Source: Steinernema hermaphroditum (lineage: Eukaryota; Nematoda; Chromadorea; Rhabditida; Steinernematidae). Taken from it: a DNA stretch of 64,000 nucleotides. The notes beneath the pieces are model-generated. The model searched no databases. It was not told the origin of the DNA and saw only the letters and a program-made list of their open reading frames with translations. Shown in pieces: positions 10,573 through 24,129 of this stretch. The stretch is taken from positions 10,664,001-10,728,000 of the forward strand of contig CM059622.1 in the NCBI GenBank assembly GCA_030435675.1, read 5' to 3'. How positions within the stretch are numbered: position 1 is the stretch's first letter; the number at the start of each line of letters is the position of its first letter. The translations under genes were made by a program, and so were the position numbers.

Positions 10573-13500
10573 GAGGGACGTGTCGCCAGAAATGGACGAA
10601 TTTTGACATTTGAATTAATGGGTTCGAAGGGTCGGATGAATAGAGGGGGAGCGGCAGATGAAAAACAAGTCCTATTGATTTGGAAATGGAATTATAGAAG
10701 GGTTTCCTAGCCCCTTCGGAGGACAATGCTTCTCGGAAATCTACTTGGCGAGAGTTCGGAACACACCTGGAAGACGCGTCTCTGAAGTGGTGTTGGGGGG
10801 ACATTTCAGAAGAAGATGAAGGACTCGAGAAGAGACATGGTTAACCCGAGGAGAGTGAGTCAGCGAGCCATTAAGGTATTGGGAAGCAAGTCGATTGACC
10901 TGTTGGCGTCGCGTGACTTCGGGCGATTAGGCGAGAGGGGAACGAGAGGGGGATGAGGCTGGGATGCACTCTTTTTGTCGAACTTTCCCTACAGGACCAT
11001 CAGGGGCTTTTCTAGTGACAGTGCACTTCACGTAGAAGTCCATTTCCACCGAAGTAAACAGCGTTACTGTTATATCCCTAATACGCTAATCGTTTTCGAA
11101 GTCTAAATTTAGTTGTTGACCGACTTCCGACATGCAGCTTAAAGCCAGATGCCGACTCCCATCCGAGAGCCTAGAGTGACTAAGCCACTTCTAGGATTCT
11201 CTGACGTCCAAGTTTACACTTACGGTCGACGTCAAAGCGATTGTGTCATCGGAAAGACCTTTGTCCTTATAAGTAGACGGACTGGAAGTGAAGTTCGGCA
11301 TAACTTCCTTCTGCGTCACAGAAGGAGCATTCCTTCCAAGGACAAACCTGGGTCTCCGTTCACTACTTCAAGATCTCTAAGTGCACGGCAAACGGCAAAG
11401 GCAACGTCATGAAGACCCACAAGGCCCAGTCCTCAAGTGCAACGTGCCAAAAGACGCGTTGTGAACAAGTGCCGAAATAGCGTCCGAGGGCCCACACGAT
11501 ACAGTCAGTCACAGAAGGGAAGGACCTTACCGGCAGGCGTGCTTTCTGAGCACGAGCTGGTAGAAACCGTACGTATCGCCCATGATGAGCATGTTAGTCG
11601 GAGGGAACGGACGAGGTCGGGCGCGGAGGAGAAGCACGAAGTCGCTTATGCAGATTCCGCTGTCGCGAAGACCGCCGGAAATACGATCGGAAGAGGCCGC
11701 GCGTCGTCGGACGACACCAATATCCGCTTAGCGATTCATTTAGGCGTGGTCCGTCTTCTTCGCGCCTCGGCGCCCCTGTAGTCGTCGCCTGCCCCACCTT
11801 GCCGGCGGCCAATCAAAAAATTTGTCGCTCAGGGGTGTCGCCGAAGGCTTCGGGAGAAGAAGACGACCGACGTCATTATGAGAAGAAGATTTGGATGGCG
11901 ACGTCGCCACGGCAACGCGCCGTCAAAACAAGCCCGAGCCGGGAGGCCAGAGGCTGCTTTCGACTCTTCCGGCGGTCCAATTAGGGGCCAAAGAGGTGCT
12001 TTTCGCACGGGAAGCGCCGAGATGACTCTGACTGATCGTGGCGACGCTAAGTGGGATCTGCGGAGGCTGTGGAATGCGGTGGCGGCGATCGCACGAGCGA
12101 TGGACGTGGATAAGCCGTGGATTCAGGGATGCTCATCTGGATTAGCCGAGTTGAATGGCAGCGAGATTGCGCTTCTCTTGTGTGCAAACGACGCGGCGAC
12201 GTCACCTGGCTGAGAATCAGCTGACTGCCCAGCGACACCTTTGGGAAGATCAAAGTCTTTGGAATAGAGTCGAACTTGGAGAAAATGAAGAAACTTCGAA
12301 AAAAAGGTGTCATCTACGGGGATCTGAGGACTGAAGGTGATTTATTCATTAAAGAAGCGCTGCGGGTGGCCCTGTTTCTGGCGATAATGTATGCATCAAA
12401 GATAAAAAGCCGTCAAAGAGAGCAAGAAATCACGTCGGAATACATCACTCCGTGAATTATTTACACGTGGAGGTCGTTCTCTGTGCACTCTTGCAAGCGG
12501 CGAGCACCTCAACATGGGCACTGACTTGCCCCAAAAGCCCAGAAGTCTTCCTCCTTTCATCAGAATCTAACCTTTCCCAGTGATGGGCCATCGTTCACGG
12601 ACAGAGGAAGCGACGGAAGTCGGGCGGTCGATTTGGTGACCAAAAGGACTGCGTTGGCACCACTAAGCGGACTGTTTTTGGAAGTTTGAATAATCTTCCT
12701 GTGTTCGTCGAAATCGGATCAGTACAAAGGAAATCACGTGCTTTCGGTGATGTCCATTGCCAAACGTGGCGAATTTCCCCCTGTGTAACAGTTTGCCAGA
12801 AGGCCCTTTTCGAAAGCCAGCTCTGTTCCACCGATCTACAGTACTCCATACAGTTCACTTAGCCTGAACCTCTTTTGGTCCTACGATGACTCTTCGATCA
12901 CTGCTTCATAAAGACATTTCTTTGAAAAGAAGTCAGAAATCTTATGAGGACTAAAAATAGCTCTAGCTACGATACGACTCCGACGTCATGTCTGCGTTTA
13001 CGTCTAGCATCTATGGTTATAAAAGATAAACATCTTCGGCCAAAAAGTGCGTTTTTCGCCAGCTGTCAGCATCTCTTGCATCTCCCAAATCGCGCGTGTT
13101 CATCAACATCCATCATACAAACTCGGCTGGCCCTATCATGTTTGTCTCCATTGCGAAGCTCAGTGCATGGATAACCACACGAATTCAGGAACCTCTGAGT
13201 ACTTTCATGACCCTTTAACCATAACGAGAAGAGCTGTTTAGCACGGAAAACAACATAGCTTGTTTACGGGCCATTTTCAAAATAGGAGAATGCTCTTTGT
13301 CCCACAACACAACACGTGGAGACTTCAGAACTTGGCGTTGAGACTAACGCATTCCGACACAAGGCAGTCATGGGGCACAACTTCGGGCAGAGTTACTCAA
13401 CGATTTTCGGTCCATGACGAGAGTGGAGGTGGGACACGAAGAAGGCAATTCTCTTCTTCTAAGTGGAGGATAGGGGAAGAAGTGACACGTGACACTGATT

Positions 13501-13815
13501 TGTCCTTCTAGCCACCTTCTCTACTTATGTTGTCCACAAACGTTGCAGAAATCAAAACAGATCTGACAGGAAAGTGCATGTCTGAGTTCTAATTTTAGGG
13601 CCCGCCTCAGGGTCCAACCTCTGTTCCTAGGCGTCAGAGGATCGCCATATCCTGAGCACAAATCGGATTCCCTCGTGTTTACGCGCCGTCTGAACGTGCT
13701 TCCCCATCATCGATCACCTCTGGAAACGTCCCGGGGGATCGCTCATCATCCCTCCTGCGATCTTCGGCCACCCCATAATGAGCGCCCTGAGCGGCGCCCA
13801 AAGAGAGCCACTTGC
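10573..13815. other. Long putative intron / upstream region of the phosphodiesterase gene
   Basis: No coding sequence is supported. Local G/C-rich, CpG-rich pockets occur at about 11.6-12.2 kb. The open frames there (for example 11.4-11.8 and 11.9-12.2 kb) look like composition effects with no domain. If the exon at 13.8 kb belongs to pde-1, this whole stretch is intron for that isoform. Confidence 0.4.
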
Positions 13816-13973
13816 CTGGACTTCAGGTCGTAGAGGAGCTCGAAGTTCGTGATGAACTGCTTGTAGTTGAGCGAGTTGGCGCGGTTCATCAGCGGGCAGA
13901 AGGCGGTGAATCCGCCGCGCATGATGCCTCGAGGGGGCGGAGGAATCGGAGGCGATAGCACGCAATCTGACAT
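13816..13973 (-). CDS. pde-1: Probable alternative first coding exon of the PDE1 gene
   Basis: The exon starts at ATG 13971-13973 (MSDCVLSPPIPPPPRG) and encodes about 52 residues ending NFELLYDLKSR. It stops at CCAG|GCAAGT, a textbook GC-type donor, in phase 2. The first common pde-1 exon (from 10492) begins with a phase-2 acceptor. Joining them gives [20 protein letters not shown], a basic amphipathic helix like the calmodulin-binding segment that precedes the PDE1 core in animals. What is seen is the open frame, the donor and the matching phase. Assignment to pde-1 across a 3.3 kb intron is inference. Confidence 0.55.
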
Positions 13974-16900
13974 GAGCGGAGAAGACAAAAGTGGCGCTTT
14001 TGGGAAGGAACACGACTGGAAGTGGCGAGGGGGAGGAGGAGTGGGGGAGGAAAACACGCACGGCGCCGATGGGCGATCGAGTAACAAGCGCCTGAGGTGG
14101 ACTAATGCATAATGCCTCAGGGTGGCCTCATGGGTGGAGAGGGTCAAAAAGAGGTGCCTCCAGGTCGAGGTACCCTACGCTTTCTATGTGTTTAGGAGAA
14201 ACGCAAAAACGAATCCAGTGTACAAATCTTAAACTGAAGATTTTTAATTGCAGCTCAATCAGATGCACACTTTGGGGAGAACCTTGATTGACTTCTTCAG
14301 GAAAAGCGATTTATCACTTCCTTGATAGTCGCTGTTTTTTTAGCTTTTTCAGTTTCCTAGTGTTTGTCAGAGTGTGGCAGAATCGGGACGCTTCTTTCCT
14401 TACGCTGAATTCTAAATCACAATTTTGATGAACAAAGGTTCCTCGTCAGTTTCGATCGAACTCTTCCACTCTGTCAGATCCCAAGGCACTAAACAACAAG
14501 GAAATGCATTATCTGAAAGGTCGTCGAGAACATGGATCCGCGCTCCTTTTTGTGATGAAGCGTCAGTTGCTAAGATTGATCGGAACGTTTGCCGTGTAGA
14601 ATATGCCAGGGCAAAAAGTACGCATTCTGGCGCCGGACTACAGCAGAACTCTACAACTCTGCATTCAATTCGAGCTGACGATCAAGTGTGACTTTTGACT
14701 AACAGAAAGAACCAGTTTTTTTTGTAGTTTAAGCGCTCAAGCCAACTTCAATTTAAGTATCGGAAGATATATATGAGCAGGTGGAGACGGTATCTATACA
14801 AACCCCCAGAATGAATGTTTCCAAGCGCGCAAGATTTATCTTTTTGAGCATCTTTTCCGCACCATGCAATTATGAGGTGCGCCAATCAGCGCCACTGAAA
14901 ATCATCGCCTATACATCGGTGCAGCAGAGCCACGGAGATCAAGTGCTTCCTCCACCTCGACGGCTTGGGAACGTCCATGAGTCGCGGGGGAATTCCCGAG
15001 TCACGGAGGGTAATTGACTTCGTCGAATTAGTATGTATTTAAATGGAACGCCCGAGGCTCACGCAGCGGCATTGTTTGTCCAGGGAACTGCCGAAAAAGG
15101 AAAGCTAAAGTGCACTTGAATGGATGAAAAGCTTTTCGACGAGGTCAGAAGGGTGGAAAAACAGAGATTCTGTTTGTGTCGGAGGCCTGCTTCACATGAT
15201 TGAGTCAGAGCATTTGCTATTTGGTTTCAGATTTGATTCTCTGCCCTCTCAAGGATCGTCCAGGGCACAAACGTCTAAAACCACCATTTCACATGTTACG
15301 ATCACAGTACCTGGCGGCTGATAAATACTTAAACATGTAGAACAACTAATAAACGATCGGACTCTCTTTAAGAGCTGAAAAACGTCTTCTTGGAACATTT
15401 TTAAACCCTCACTCTGTACAATCTCGTTAATTTGGCGCTTTTCTTTGTTATTATTTGAGAAACCGATATTTGCTAGGGACAAAAACGTAGCCTAAATGAT
15501 GCACACTGACCGTTTTGTTCTGCTGAGGTTGAACAGGAGATCCACAAGTATTGCCAAAGTCCAAAGACAACAGAAGTGTGACAAATAAGCCGACCCATGT
15601 AGTGTTCCCTCAGTGCCTCAGCCAACTGTTTCAATCTCTGTTGCTTTAGCGGAACTCGATAAACAACTCTCTTGTGTTTTGATAAATTGCTGCAACGCCG
15701 AAAAACAAAGAACATGAAGAGGCTTTAATGGATGGCGTTTCACGAGAGCATTTATCACCCAAAATCGATATTTATACCGTCTTAGGAAGATAGGAAGAGC
15801 ATGGATATCGTGCTGTGAAGAACAGGTACCCTCTTGGTCAGGTGCTCCTTGAATTAACAGAGACTGATGAAGTCCTACCGTGATACTTTGATGTGGATGT
15901 GGCCAAGGCCAGTCCCAACGCGTCTACTTGGCTGGCGAAGCAACAAAAACAAGCGTTGGCCAAGTGGGGAAGAAAATGAAACACAAACTGAGTGATGAGT
16001 TCTGAGAAGCGAGATCTCGAGATGTTGAGAAGCGGCTTAAAATGGCGATAGAATTGAAGTGTGAAAGCGTTCGAAGATAAATGAACGGCGATCCTCCACA
16101 TTCACGGAGCTGCTCTCAAGTTTAAAACTCAACTTCTTTTGTTTTTTACCTCTTAAATATTTGGGAAAAATTATAAAAATTAAATGAAATTTTGGAAAAC
16201 AACAAAGCTTTGCGAGTTGCTATTCTTGAACGAACGGAATAGTCATGAAGTACGAAAAAACCTGGTGTTTCAGGCCTTCTAGGAGATGACCGCTCACTCA
16301 AATCATTTCTGAGAGAGCGACCCATCGCCAGGGATGTGCGGAATTCCGATTCCGACTTCCGCATATCCGGAATTCCGGGGTTTTCGCCACTGACACAAAT
16401 GGAAGACTCAGGGTAGCCTTTATTTTGTGCAAATGAAAGACCGAAAAGAACAGAAGAGAGCTGAGCGTAGAAGACCACATTGGACTACGTCTTCCCTCAA
16501 CGTATACATCGACTGTGGTGCCCCTAGAAAGTCTTCCGGCACAAAGTTTTCCCCTAAAACATGCAGATGTTCCCCAAACACCCCCAATTCAATAAAGACC
16601 GAACGGCGAACTCTGCCCTTTGATCCCCGATGTTTTCTGCTGTGTAGTAGTGTTAACCCCACTCCCCTCGATCGCGGAAAATCGGATTTGCACGTTTCCG
16701 GCCAATTGTCGCGATCCCCATTGAATCGCGGCTGATGAACCAAAAGTCAGAACGCCTTCTTGGCGTCTGATTTGTCTCTCGACGCGACAATGTGACAAAT
16801 TGCATTTATCAGAGCAATTGCTGTCGAGCACAGAGGCGAGGCGAAAGCGCATTAATCATCTCGGCTTTATTGTTTTTTATTGATCTCCCAGAGAGTCCTC

Positions 16901-18327
16901 GAAGGTGCCCCCATCCCAAGTGCAATTCACTCCATCCGATCCTGTGACAGATCACCCTTCAGAGTCCCGGCACGATGTTTCCCCGGGTGCATGGCTAATT
17001 CGTCGAACGGACAAATATTTGCGCTTCGATTTCCATCGAACAAACAAGTTAATTATATTAACCGCCAGAGTCTTCCACCACGGGTACGGCTAATCGGTGG
17101 ACACTGTTTGCTCAGAAGGGTGATCTTTCGATGTTCTGGACGAGTGGGAGGCAGGAAAGTGCACTTTGGCTGTCCTGTGAAAGTCCTATTGCCAGGGACA
17201 AACAGAAAACGACACATCTTGTTAGTCCTCCTTTTTCCCGGACCATGATCGAATGTCTTAAGCAGCAGTTTATGAAAACAAACGGCCGTCCTGTACGTCT
17301 AGAGAGTGTTGGGAAACGGAAAAATCAAGTGCTTTTCACGACCCACGTTGACTGTCATCGCTGGACATAGATATGCCTATGATACGGAACAAAACTTGAA
17401 GTCACAATTTGATATAAAATTTAAAAAAATAACTACAGCTTAAGCTCTCGCAGTAAACGAATGTCATCCGTCCACATGTTCGCTAATGTATGACTCCACG
17501 AGTGAAACCACTTCTGAAACAAAGTGGAACATGTATGTGCCATGTGGCCATTAAAAATTGAAAGAGCTCTGGCGCGTGCTCATCTGTGCTCAAAAACGCA
17601 TCAGCACAGAACTCTTGGGAAATATTCTCGGATGAGAATTCGACAATTTGGTATACGGTACCGTCAGTTACGTTTATCACATGGCTGCTTATGTTCCACA
17701 GGTCCAGAATAAATCAGAAAAGAGCTCCTGACTTTCGCCGATTCTAAGTATGTCAGGGCACCGTAGAGTTTTTGGCACCTTCTATGAAAACCTCTCCCTA
17801 AAAAGGACTACTTTTGCATCAAACACGTCCTTCATGGAGATGTTCGCCAGAGGAAAAGCGATTTGAAAACAATTTGGAATTCTGTGGGAAGCACATGGGA
17901 GGACACTAATGGCCTATGAGATCGTGTGGAAAAGCATTAGTGATTCCAGGCGATCGCTTTCCTGTAGTCTTCAGCGCTTGATCGAACTGAATAGTACGGT
18001 AGATCAGATGTGAACGCTCCAGATCCCATTAATTTTAAATTTAATGTCGATCCCCTCAAGATGATGGTTTATTTTTTGGAGACTGCTCGAATTTTATGTC
18101 TAACAGATGTTCATAGGAGGCGGACAAGAAGATCAAAGTCCCGGAAAACGATCGTGTTTCCTGCGCGTGTCCTCTTTCGCACATCCACACGTGTAACTCA
18201 GCCAAGTGGCCATCCGACGGCACACTCGGAGTGTTCGTGGCGGGACACCCGATCTCATTCGGCAAACATAATAGTTTCCGAGTCGCCTGCGGTTTCAGAA
18301 AATTGGCAGAATAGTAAAATGACTCAC
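13974..18327. other. Noncoding stretch between putative 5' exons
   Basis: I see no supported coding exon. The sequence is mixed in composition, with several short palindromes such as the CCGGAATTCCGG near 16369, and a few 80-110 residue frames lacking any recognisable motif. Confidence 0.4.
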
Positions 18328-18668
18328 TTTTTGATGGACTCGATGGCGGCTTCCTCCTTCTTCTTCTCTTCGCTCTCTTCGCCATGGGAACCCGCTGACG
18401 AAGACCTTCGGTCGGGAGGGGGTCGTGGCGGCTCGGAGGCCTTCTTGTACAGGGTCACAGGCCGGGGCCGGCGGCTGTCCACTGAAACGGTCACATTGCC
18501 ATTGGTGGAGGTGGACGGGAAGTCCGGCCGGTGGGGCGCAGGGGAGCCGTGCTGATCCTGTGACTGGCTGCGCTGCGTGTGGAAGATCTGGTGTTTCGCT
18601 CGATTGAGCTGACCGGTAAGGAAGGGAAGCAGATTGGCAGCTGTGGAGGTGGCAATCTTGACCGAACT
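18328..18668 (-). CDS. pde-1: Internal exon, Ser/Pro-rich to acidic-basic; probable long-isoform exon of PDE1 gene
   Basis: The exon is bounded by a TCTCTCAG acceptor and an AAAAA|GTGAGT donor. It encodes about 113 residues: SVKIATSTAANLLPFLTGQ, then a Ser/Pro/His-rich disordered part, then a charged EEKKKEEAAIESIKK end. There is no in-frame ATG, so it needs a further upstream exon. The donor is phase 2, matching the acceptor of the common pde-1 exon; the join reads [19 protein letters not shown]. The acceptor side also needs a phase-2 donor upstream, which I have not found. It could instead belong to a different minus-strand gene. Coding nature is fairly sure; membership is inferred. Confidence 0.5.
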
Positions 18669-18672
18669 GAGA

Positions 18673-21600
18673 GACACAGATCAGAAGAAGGATGAGAGAT
18701 GTAAATAGACGCGCTACAAGCGACACGGACGCCTCAATTGTCCTTGAAATCAAAGAAAACGACGATCTGGCATGGAACGTTTCCCAGCCAATATCGAGGA
18801 CTTTGCAGTCATCAAAAGCCGAATTGAGCAAAGGTCTGCACTTAATGGCAGCCCTCAAACCGTTCAAACGAAACGGACATCCAAGTCATAAAAAGCGGCG
18901 ACATTCGAAAACAAAATTGACCCCTTTGAAGAGTGGAGAGTCAGATACACTTGGAGAAAAGGGGACCTAATCCGGGTTGTGCCTCCTTTTGACTCCTTTT
19001 CAGTGAGCACATCTGAAAGGTCGAAAGAACAAGCAAAAGCATCTATCGAACTCCAAAACAGCAAAAAAAAAAAAACAAATAAAAAAGGAAGGAGCTCAGC
19101 TGTCGACTGCGAAAATCGAATTAACGACCGGACGGCTCAAAATTTATTGGACGTTATCGCAACAAGAATAGCTTCTTGTCGCCAAGCACAAAGAATACGA
19201 TGGCTTTTCGACCACACAAGGGACTGATTCACTTTCTCTGCAGGAACAATTACACCTCTTTATTCAAAACAACCCTTTCCAACAAGACCCGAACCCTCAA
19301 CGAAGGAAGCGCGCCCCTGGCCGATGTTCAAAAGTCGCCAACACGGGATCGGATCAAAAAGTGTCCTCTCCACCGACACAAACACTCTCGTGCACCCATC
19401 ACCGCTTAGAACAAAGTTTGTTTCGCCCGGAGTAGAGTGTCGTCGGGCCGAGTGAGTGGGGATCTGACGCCATCAAAACCCCGTGGCCACGCCCAATTTT
19501 TTCAAAAGCGCCGATTTCGAAGCGTCGCGCTGCGGCGTTCCGGACGACCGCAACGTCGTCGTCTTCTTCGCCGAGGAGCATCAGCATCCATTGTTTTTGG
19601 TGAGCATAAGCTCGCCTGGCTAGGGCTTAAGCTAAACGTCGGCGGCGCGCTCGCAGCCGCGCTCCCACGTAATTTTTCCGCTGTTGAGAAGAAGCGCCGA
19701 CAGCGAAGAGAGCGTTCGTGAAAACAGATTGACGCGCCGAATTGCGGATTCGATTTAATGACTCTATTGAGTTAGCAGCGATGATGAGCCCTGTTTTGAG
19801 CAGATGTCAGGGCCAGGAGTGCACACGATTCTCTAGTGCTTTGGCTGAATACAAATTGCTTTTGCGTGTTTTGGAAAGTTTTCATGGAGCAGCAGAAGGC
19901 GAAGATGGCGACGATTTGGGCCCCGTCAAGGGACGTCGGATGGACATGCATGGCAGCTGATAGAGTTGCCATTTCTTGATATTCTGGGGAGAGTAGCAGT
20001 CCTCTCTTGAGATGAATAAGTCACAAGCTGGTGGCGGAAACAGATCGCGAAAGAAGTGAATTTCTTGAAGGTTCTTCAGGAAAAACACTTAGTTTGGGCT
20101 GAATTCCATCACTATATTCAATATCTCACATATTCTTGACGAATAGAATTCCATCCAAACCAGGAGAGTACAGAAGTGGCAGATTATTTCATTATAAGAG
20201 TCACAAATTAAACATAGACGTGGTGTGGAACCTATATAACTGAACTGAAGAAGCAATATCAAAGTCGTTTCTTTTTCAAATGATATTCTTCGGATCCCCC
20301 GATCATAGAAACGGGTTTTGAGTCAAAAAATATTTTCGGTCCATTTTCTAACCACTTTGTATTATTCGGAGTGATTTCCTCTGATATCGTCATTTATGGA
20401 CGAGCTCAGATTACGGTAATATGAATCGTAGAGAGTAGTATATGAACAGCAAGTGGGAATCTCTCAACTTAAAATGTGTAGGTCAATTTGGAAACATACG
20501 GTTTCGGGTAATCGAATCCAAAGGCCATTTCTATCTTCCAGACCCTGTACGTGCCAAAGCGGCTGAATAGTAGAAAGTAAAAAGATCTTGTAGAAGAAGA
20601 ATACTGCAGAAACTGGGTTCAAAAATCAGTCTTTCCAAAGATCAAGAACACTCACACAGTTCCTTATTTTGCTCCTGTCGTAGTGCAAACTGGTTCTATG
20701 GTGGTAGTTGTGAATGCAAGCTCTCGGGTTCAGCTAACGATATAAGTGGATTAACGATTAACTCTACAGAGTATAAAACCTATCTAGTCATCTAGTAACG
20801 CGTCTAAATCATGTCATCAATGAAGAAAAAATCCTGGACTCGAGGATTTTGCGCGGCTACAATCCATGAGATCTGCTATCATCGGCGCTTAGTCAGTCAA
20901 GGTAAAGAAGCAATGAGTAGATGGTAAAGAGCGTCTTTCAGAAATGGACGTTTGATTAGGGAAAGCATGTGGCACACACAAATATTCGAAGGGCTTCCTT
21001 TCAGAAGGTGATCTAGTTGCTGCAGTCAAGAAAAGTCACAAAGCTAAAAACAAGAGGGGGGCGCCCTACCAAATCGAGCAAATGCGACTCTACTAGGGAG
21101 AAAACCGATGGAACGAACAAGCGCCAAGGGAAAGCGGAAGGCGAGAATGCGTTCTTTGTGCTGCTCAGATTCATCGGGTGATCGATGGCCGCGGACGCTC
21201 TTAGGGAGGTCCAGCAAAGTTTAATGAATTAAAATGCGGAGGAAGCAGAAACAGAGTAGTTCCGGCACAGATCAAGATTTCGTGAATGAAAAGTGACGCG
21301 TTACGATGCACAATCGAGAGAATTTTGGATTCCACTGCAACTCGGCTTGACGTTTCGACTCTCGATGATTGGGGTAACAAAAGTGCGAGGAGGTCCAAAG
21401 TGCAGCAGAATCCGTAAATCTTATTTGGGGCAAGAGATCTGAAAATAAACTAATCAAGCAACATTGGGAGAAAATGGAACGCATCACATCTTGTGTCAAA
21501 ACTTTTAAGGACGAGTTTTTTAACGTTTAAGTACAAGTCGACGCTCCATCCCTCTAGAGAGTCCATTCCCGAGACATTCTACGGTTTCCTAAACACAAAG

Positions 21601-22399
21601 AGGCACATCACAGGTTGCTGTATTATTTGTCCACCCACTGCAGGACCTTTTCCGCAAACAAATTTTCTTTTTACGCTGCAGATCTGCTTGTTCACCCAAA
21701 ATGAGATATTCTAAGCCTTAAATGGATTTTGCGATTTTGGGTCGCCTTTTTTTGGGGTGTGCGATTTCCGGAATTCCGACTTATATCCGGCCGAACTTGG
21801 ATGACAGAATTTGGATATTCCGACAATGAAATTTTTGGCGGAAAGGCGCCAAAAATGGAAATATTTCCCACTGATAAGCATGTTAAATCTTTTGGAGCTA
21901 GTTCTGCAGACTTAAGAAATCAAGAAACCTTTGAGTATATTTCTCGTATCAAAGGCATACGCCTTGCGAAACGTCATATGTATATGCACAAGCATTCAGC
22001 TTATCCAAGCGAGAGCGTGTGGACGACCGACCGATCGCAAATGAAATACCACGAAACCTTAGTTACATGGTGCCTCGAGTTGTAGGCCACTTATAACCTC
22101 CTACTGTCATAAACTCTGGGCTATGAACAAAGTCAGATTCTCGTCGAATTTTTAGAAGATAATTCGGGGTGTAACGTAAGAATTCATCATGACGTGACTG
22201 AAATACACTGTATGTACCAAACGCAATTTGAAGGACAGAGACGATTTCTGAGAACAATGTAGAACAAATAATGTCCATCTGGGGAATCGATCGGCGAATG
22301 AGAAGGTAGAGGTGCACCAAATATGACAATGGAGAGGTGAACAGAAGACAAGAGCGCCACGAGAGGAGCACCGACCATTGACTTTTAATGAGCACTCAC
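18673..22399. other. Noncoding stretch
   Basis: No supported exon. There is an A-rich tract near 19065-19085 and a CpG-rich pocket at about 19.43-19.70 kb in which both strands are open for 60-90 residues; this is probably compositional. Confidence 0.4.
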
Positions 22400-22468
22400 C
22401 GTCGACGATGAAGGACTGATCGCCGCATTTGAGCTGGAACCGCTTCTGGTGCTCGGACTTCGTCGCAT
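22400..22468 (-). CDS. Candidate 69-nt internal exon
   Basis: It is flanked by GTTCAG and ACG|GTGAGT. It can be read in two ways: as a start exon (MRRSPSTRSGSSS) or in phase 1 as ATKSEHQKRFQLKCGDQSFI followed by VD. The second reading joins in phase to the candidate exon at 24081-24129, which also ends in phase 1. No domain is recognised. Confidence 0.35.
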
Positions 22469-24080
22469 CTGAACAGTGAACGTCACGAGAATCGCCGGAA
22501 AGGAGAGAAACACCAACTTTCGATCAATTTCACCACAAACATGCCGTAAGAAGGAGTAGAACACGTGCTTCATCAACATGAAATAAGACGTTCTGAGGTG
22601 TGCTTAGCCTGGATAATCCGGGGACTCTTCAATGGGTGTTGTTGCCTTCGATCGACCAAATGGACACCTAGGCCGCAATAATGTGCATTTTCCTTCCGTC
22701 CCATCTCGAAAACACCGCTAATGACGCGCCTAGCCACCTTTTAGGTAAACAATGGAGCCATGACATCTGGCGGCGAACCTCCAACTTCTAAGGAACACAC
22801 TTCCTGATCTTATCATGTGGGAGTTTAGGCTCAAAGATGAAGGTGGATGACGTTCAGAACGCTTCCTTATGTGTCACAAACTTCCTCAGAAAAACACCGT
22901 GCGGATGATTTTCCAATTGTTGTCGGAGACTATGACGGAATGTGGCCATGATGGCCCTTTTCCTTCCCCTCCGACTGGACTTCCTCCCATCGGAGGTTCC
23001 GTGTTTTTGGCTAAACTTTCCTCTTTGTTGAGGGCGGTTTTGGAAGGAAATTGCAGAAAAGATGAATAGTTGTATCAGAAAGGATACACTACATCATCTT
23101 AGAGAGAAGGCTAACTCCTTGGCTGTATCTTAATTAAGCTCCATTCTCATTGTGTTCCATCTACAGTGTCCTTCTTCCGTGAGTCTTCATTGGTGTCCTC
23201 ATTGAGGCCGCTACAGCGCGCTGACTGGTGCGAAAGCCAAAAACCTTCTTGTCTTTTTTTTTGTATAAAAAGCACTAACGACGAACATTTGTCACCAGAA
23301 AGCTTTCGCATAAATCGTGTAATGGGTGGATGGCGAAGGACAAATAAAAGCGAACGACGTCCGATTTGTCCTGGCCCCCGCATCGGTGCATCTGAATTCG
23401 CCATTAGGCCAAAACAGACGTTTCCGGCGACGTCATTTTATGAAAAAATCGATGTGAGGGAATCTGGATGTCAGATTACAAAGCATTACGTGACTTATCA
23501 GGATTACTTGAGGTGTTAGCGATTAGCGCTGATTGGTTCTTGAATGAAGATGCCCCTCGCCTAATCGTAGAGCTTCTGGACATGAATGGACTTCTGGACA
23601 TGCAGAATTTGGGGAGAATCGTGGAAATTTCATATATCTTACAGATTGCACAGGCTCGGAAGAAGGCCGTTTCACATCGGTAGGTCGCAACTAGAGGAAG
23701 AAAACGCACTATGAGGTGCAAAGCTGGGGGTTCTTGACCAGAAGTGGCTTTTGTGAAATTTGTGCGATATGATAATTTTCGGGAAAAAGCACTTAGATGT
23801 TCAAACTCCTTTCGTTTACTTTGGCTGAATAGCGTTTATCTAGTACTTTAACCTAGGCTTTATCGTTATAAGTCTTAGTCCTTATCATCTTTGTGGAATC
23901 CATTTCAGTCGCTTTTCAATGGATAGTAGGGTTTCTATGTACTTCCATTGAACGATCAAAGTTTGACAAAAAAGGGAGAAATCGAAGAAAAAAACGAATT
24001 TTCCTTTTGGATTCCCCTATTTGTCTTCGGGAGTCCATTGAGGACGATCCATCACTATTCGGGCAGATGTAAGAACTCAC
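22469..24080. other. Noncoding stretch
   Basis: No supported gene. Open frames at 23.15-23.7 kb overlap on both strands without motifs or splice logic. Confidence 0.4.
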
Positions 24081-24129
24081 CTAGCTCGAGCAGAATACTC
24101 TCCAGAGGGGGAGAAGTCATCGCGGGCAT
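24081..24129 (-). CDS. Candidate first coding exon (16 codons)
   Basis: ATG at 24127-24129 opens MPAMTSPPLESILLEL and runs to a good donor (CTAG|GTGAGT) in phase 1. Joined to 22400-22468 it reads LLELDATKSEHQKRF without a break. It may be the distal start of a long minus-strand transcription unit leading to pde-1, or of an unrelated gene. Confidence 0.35.

Noticed and set aside
11149..12213. Series of plus-strand frames at 11.1-12.2 kb
   Set aside because: They arise in CpG-rich sequence, have no domain, and overlapping frames on both strands are equally open.
18295..18867. 190-residue minus-strand open frame at 18.3-18.9 kb
   Set aside because: The overlapping frame with Ser/Pro-rich then charged helix composition fits the splice sites; this one has scattered Cys/His/Arg and no motif.
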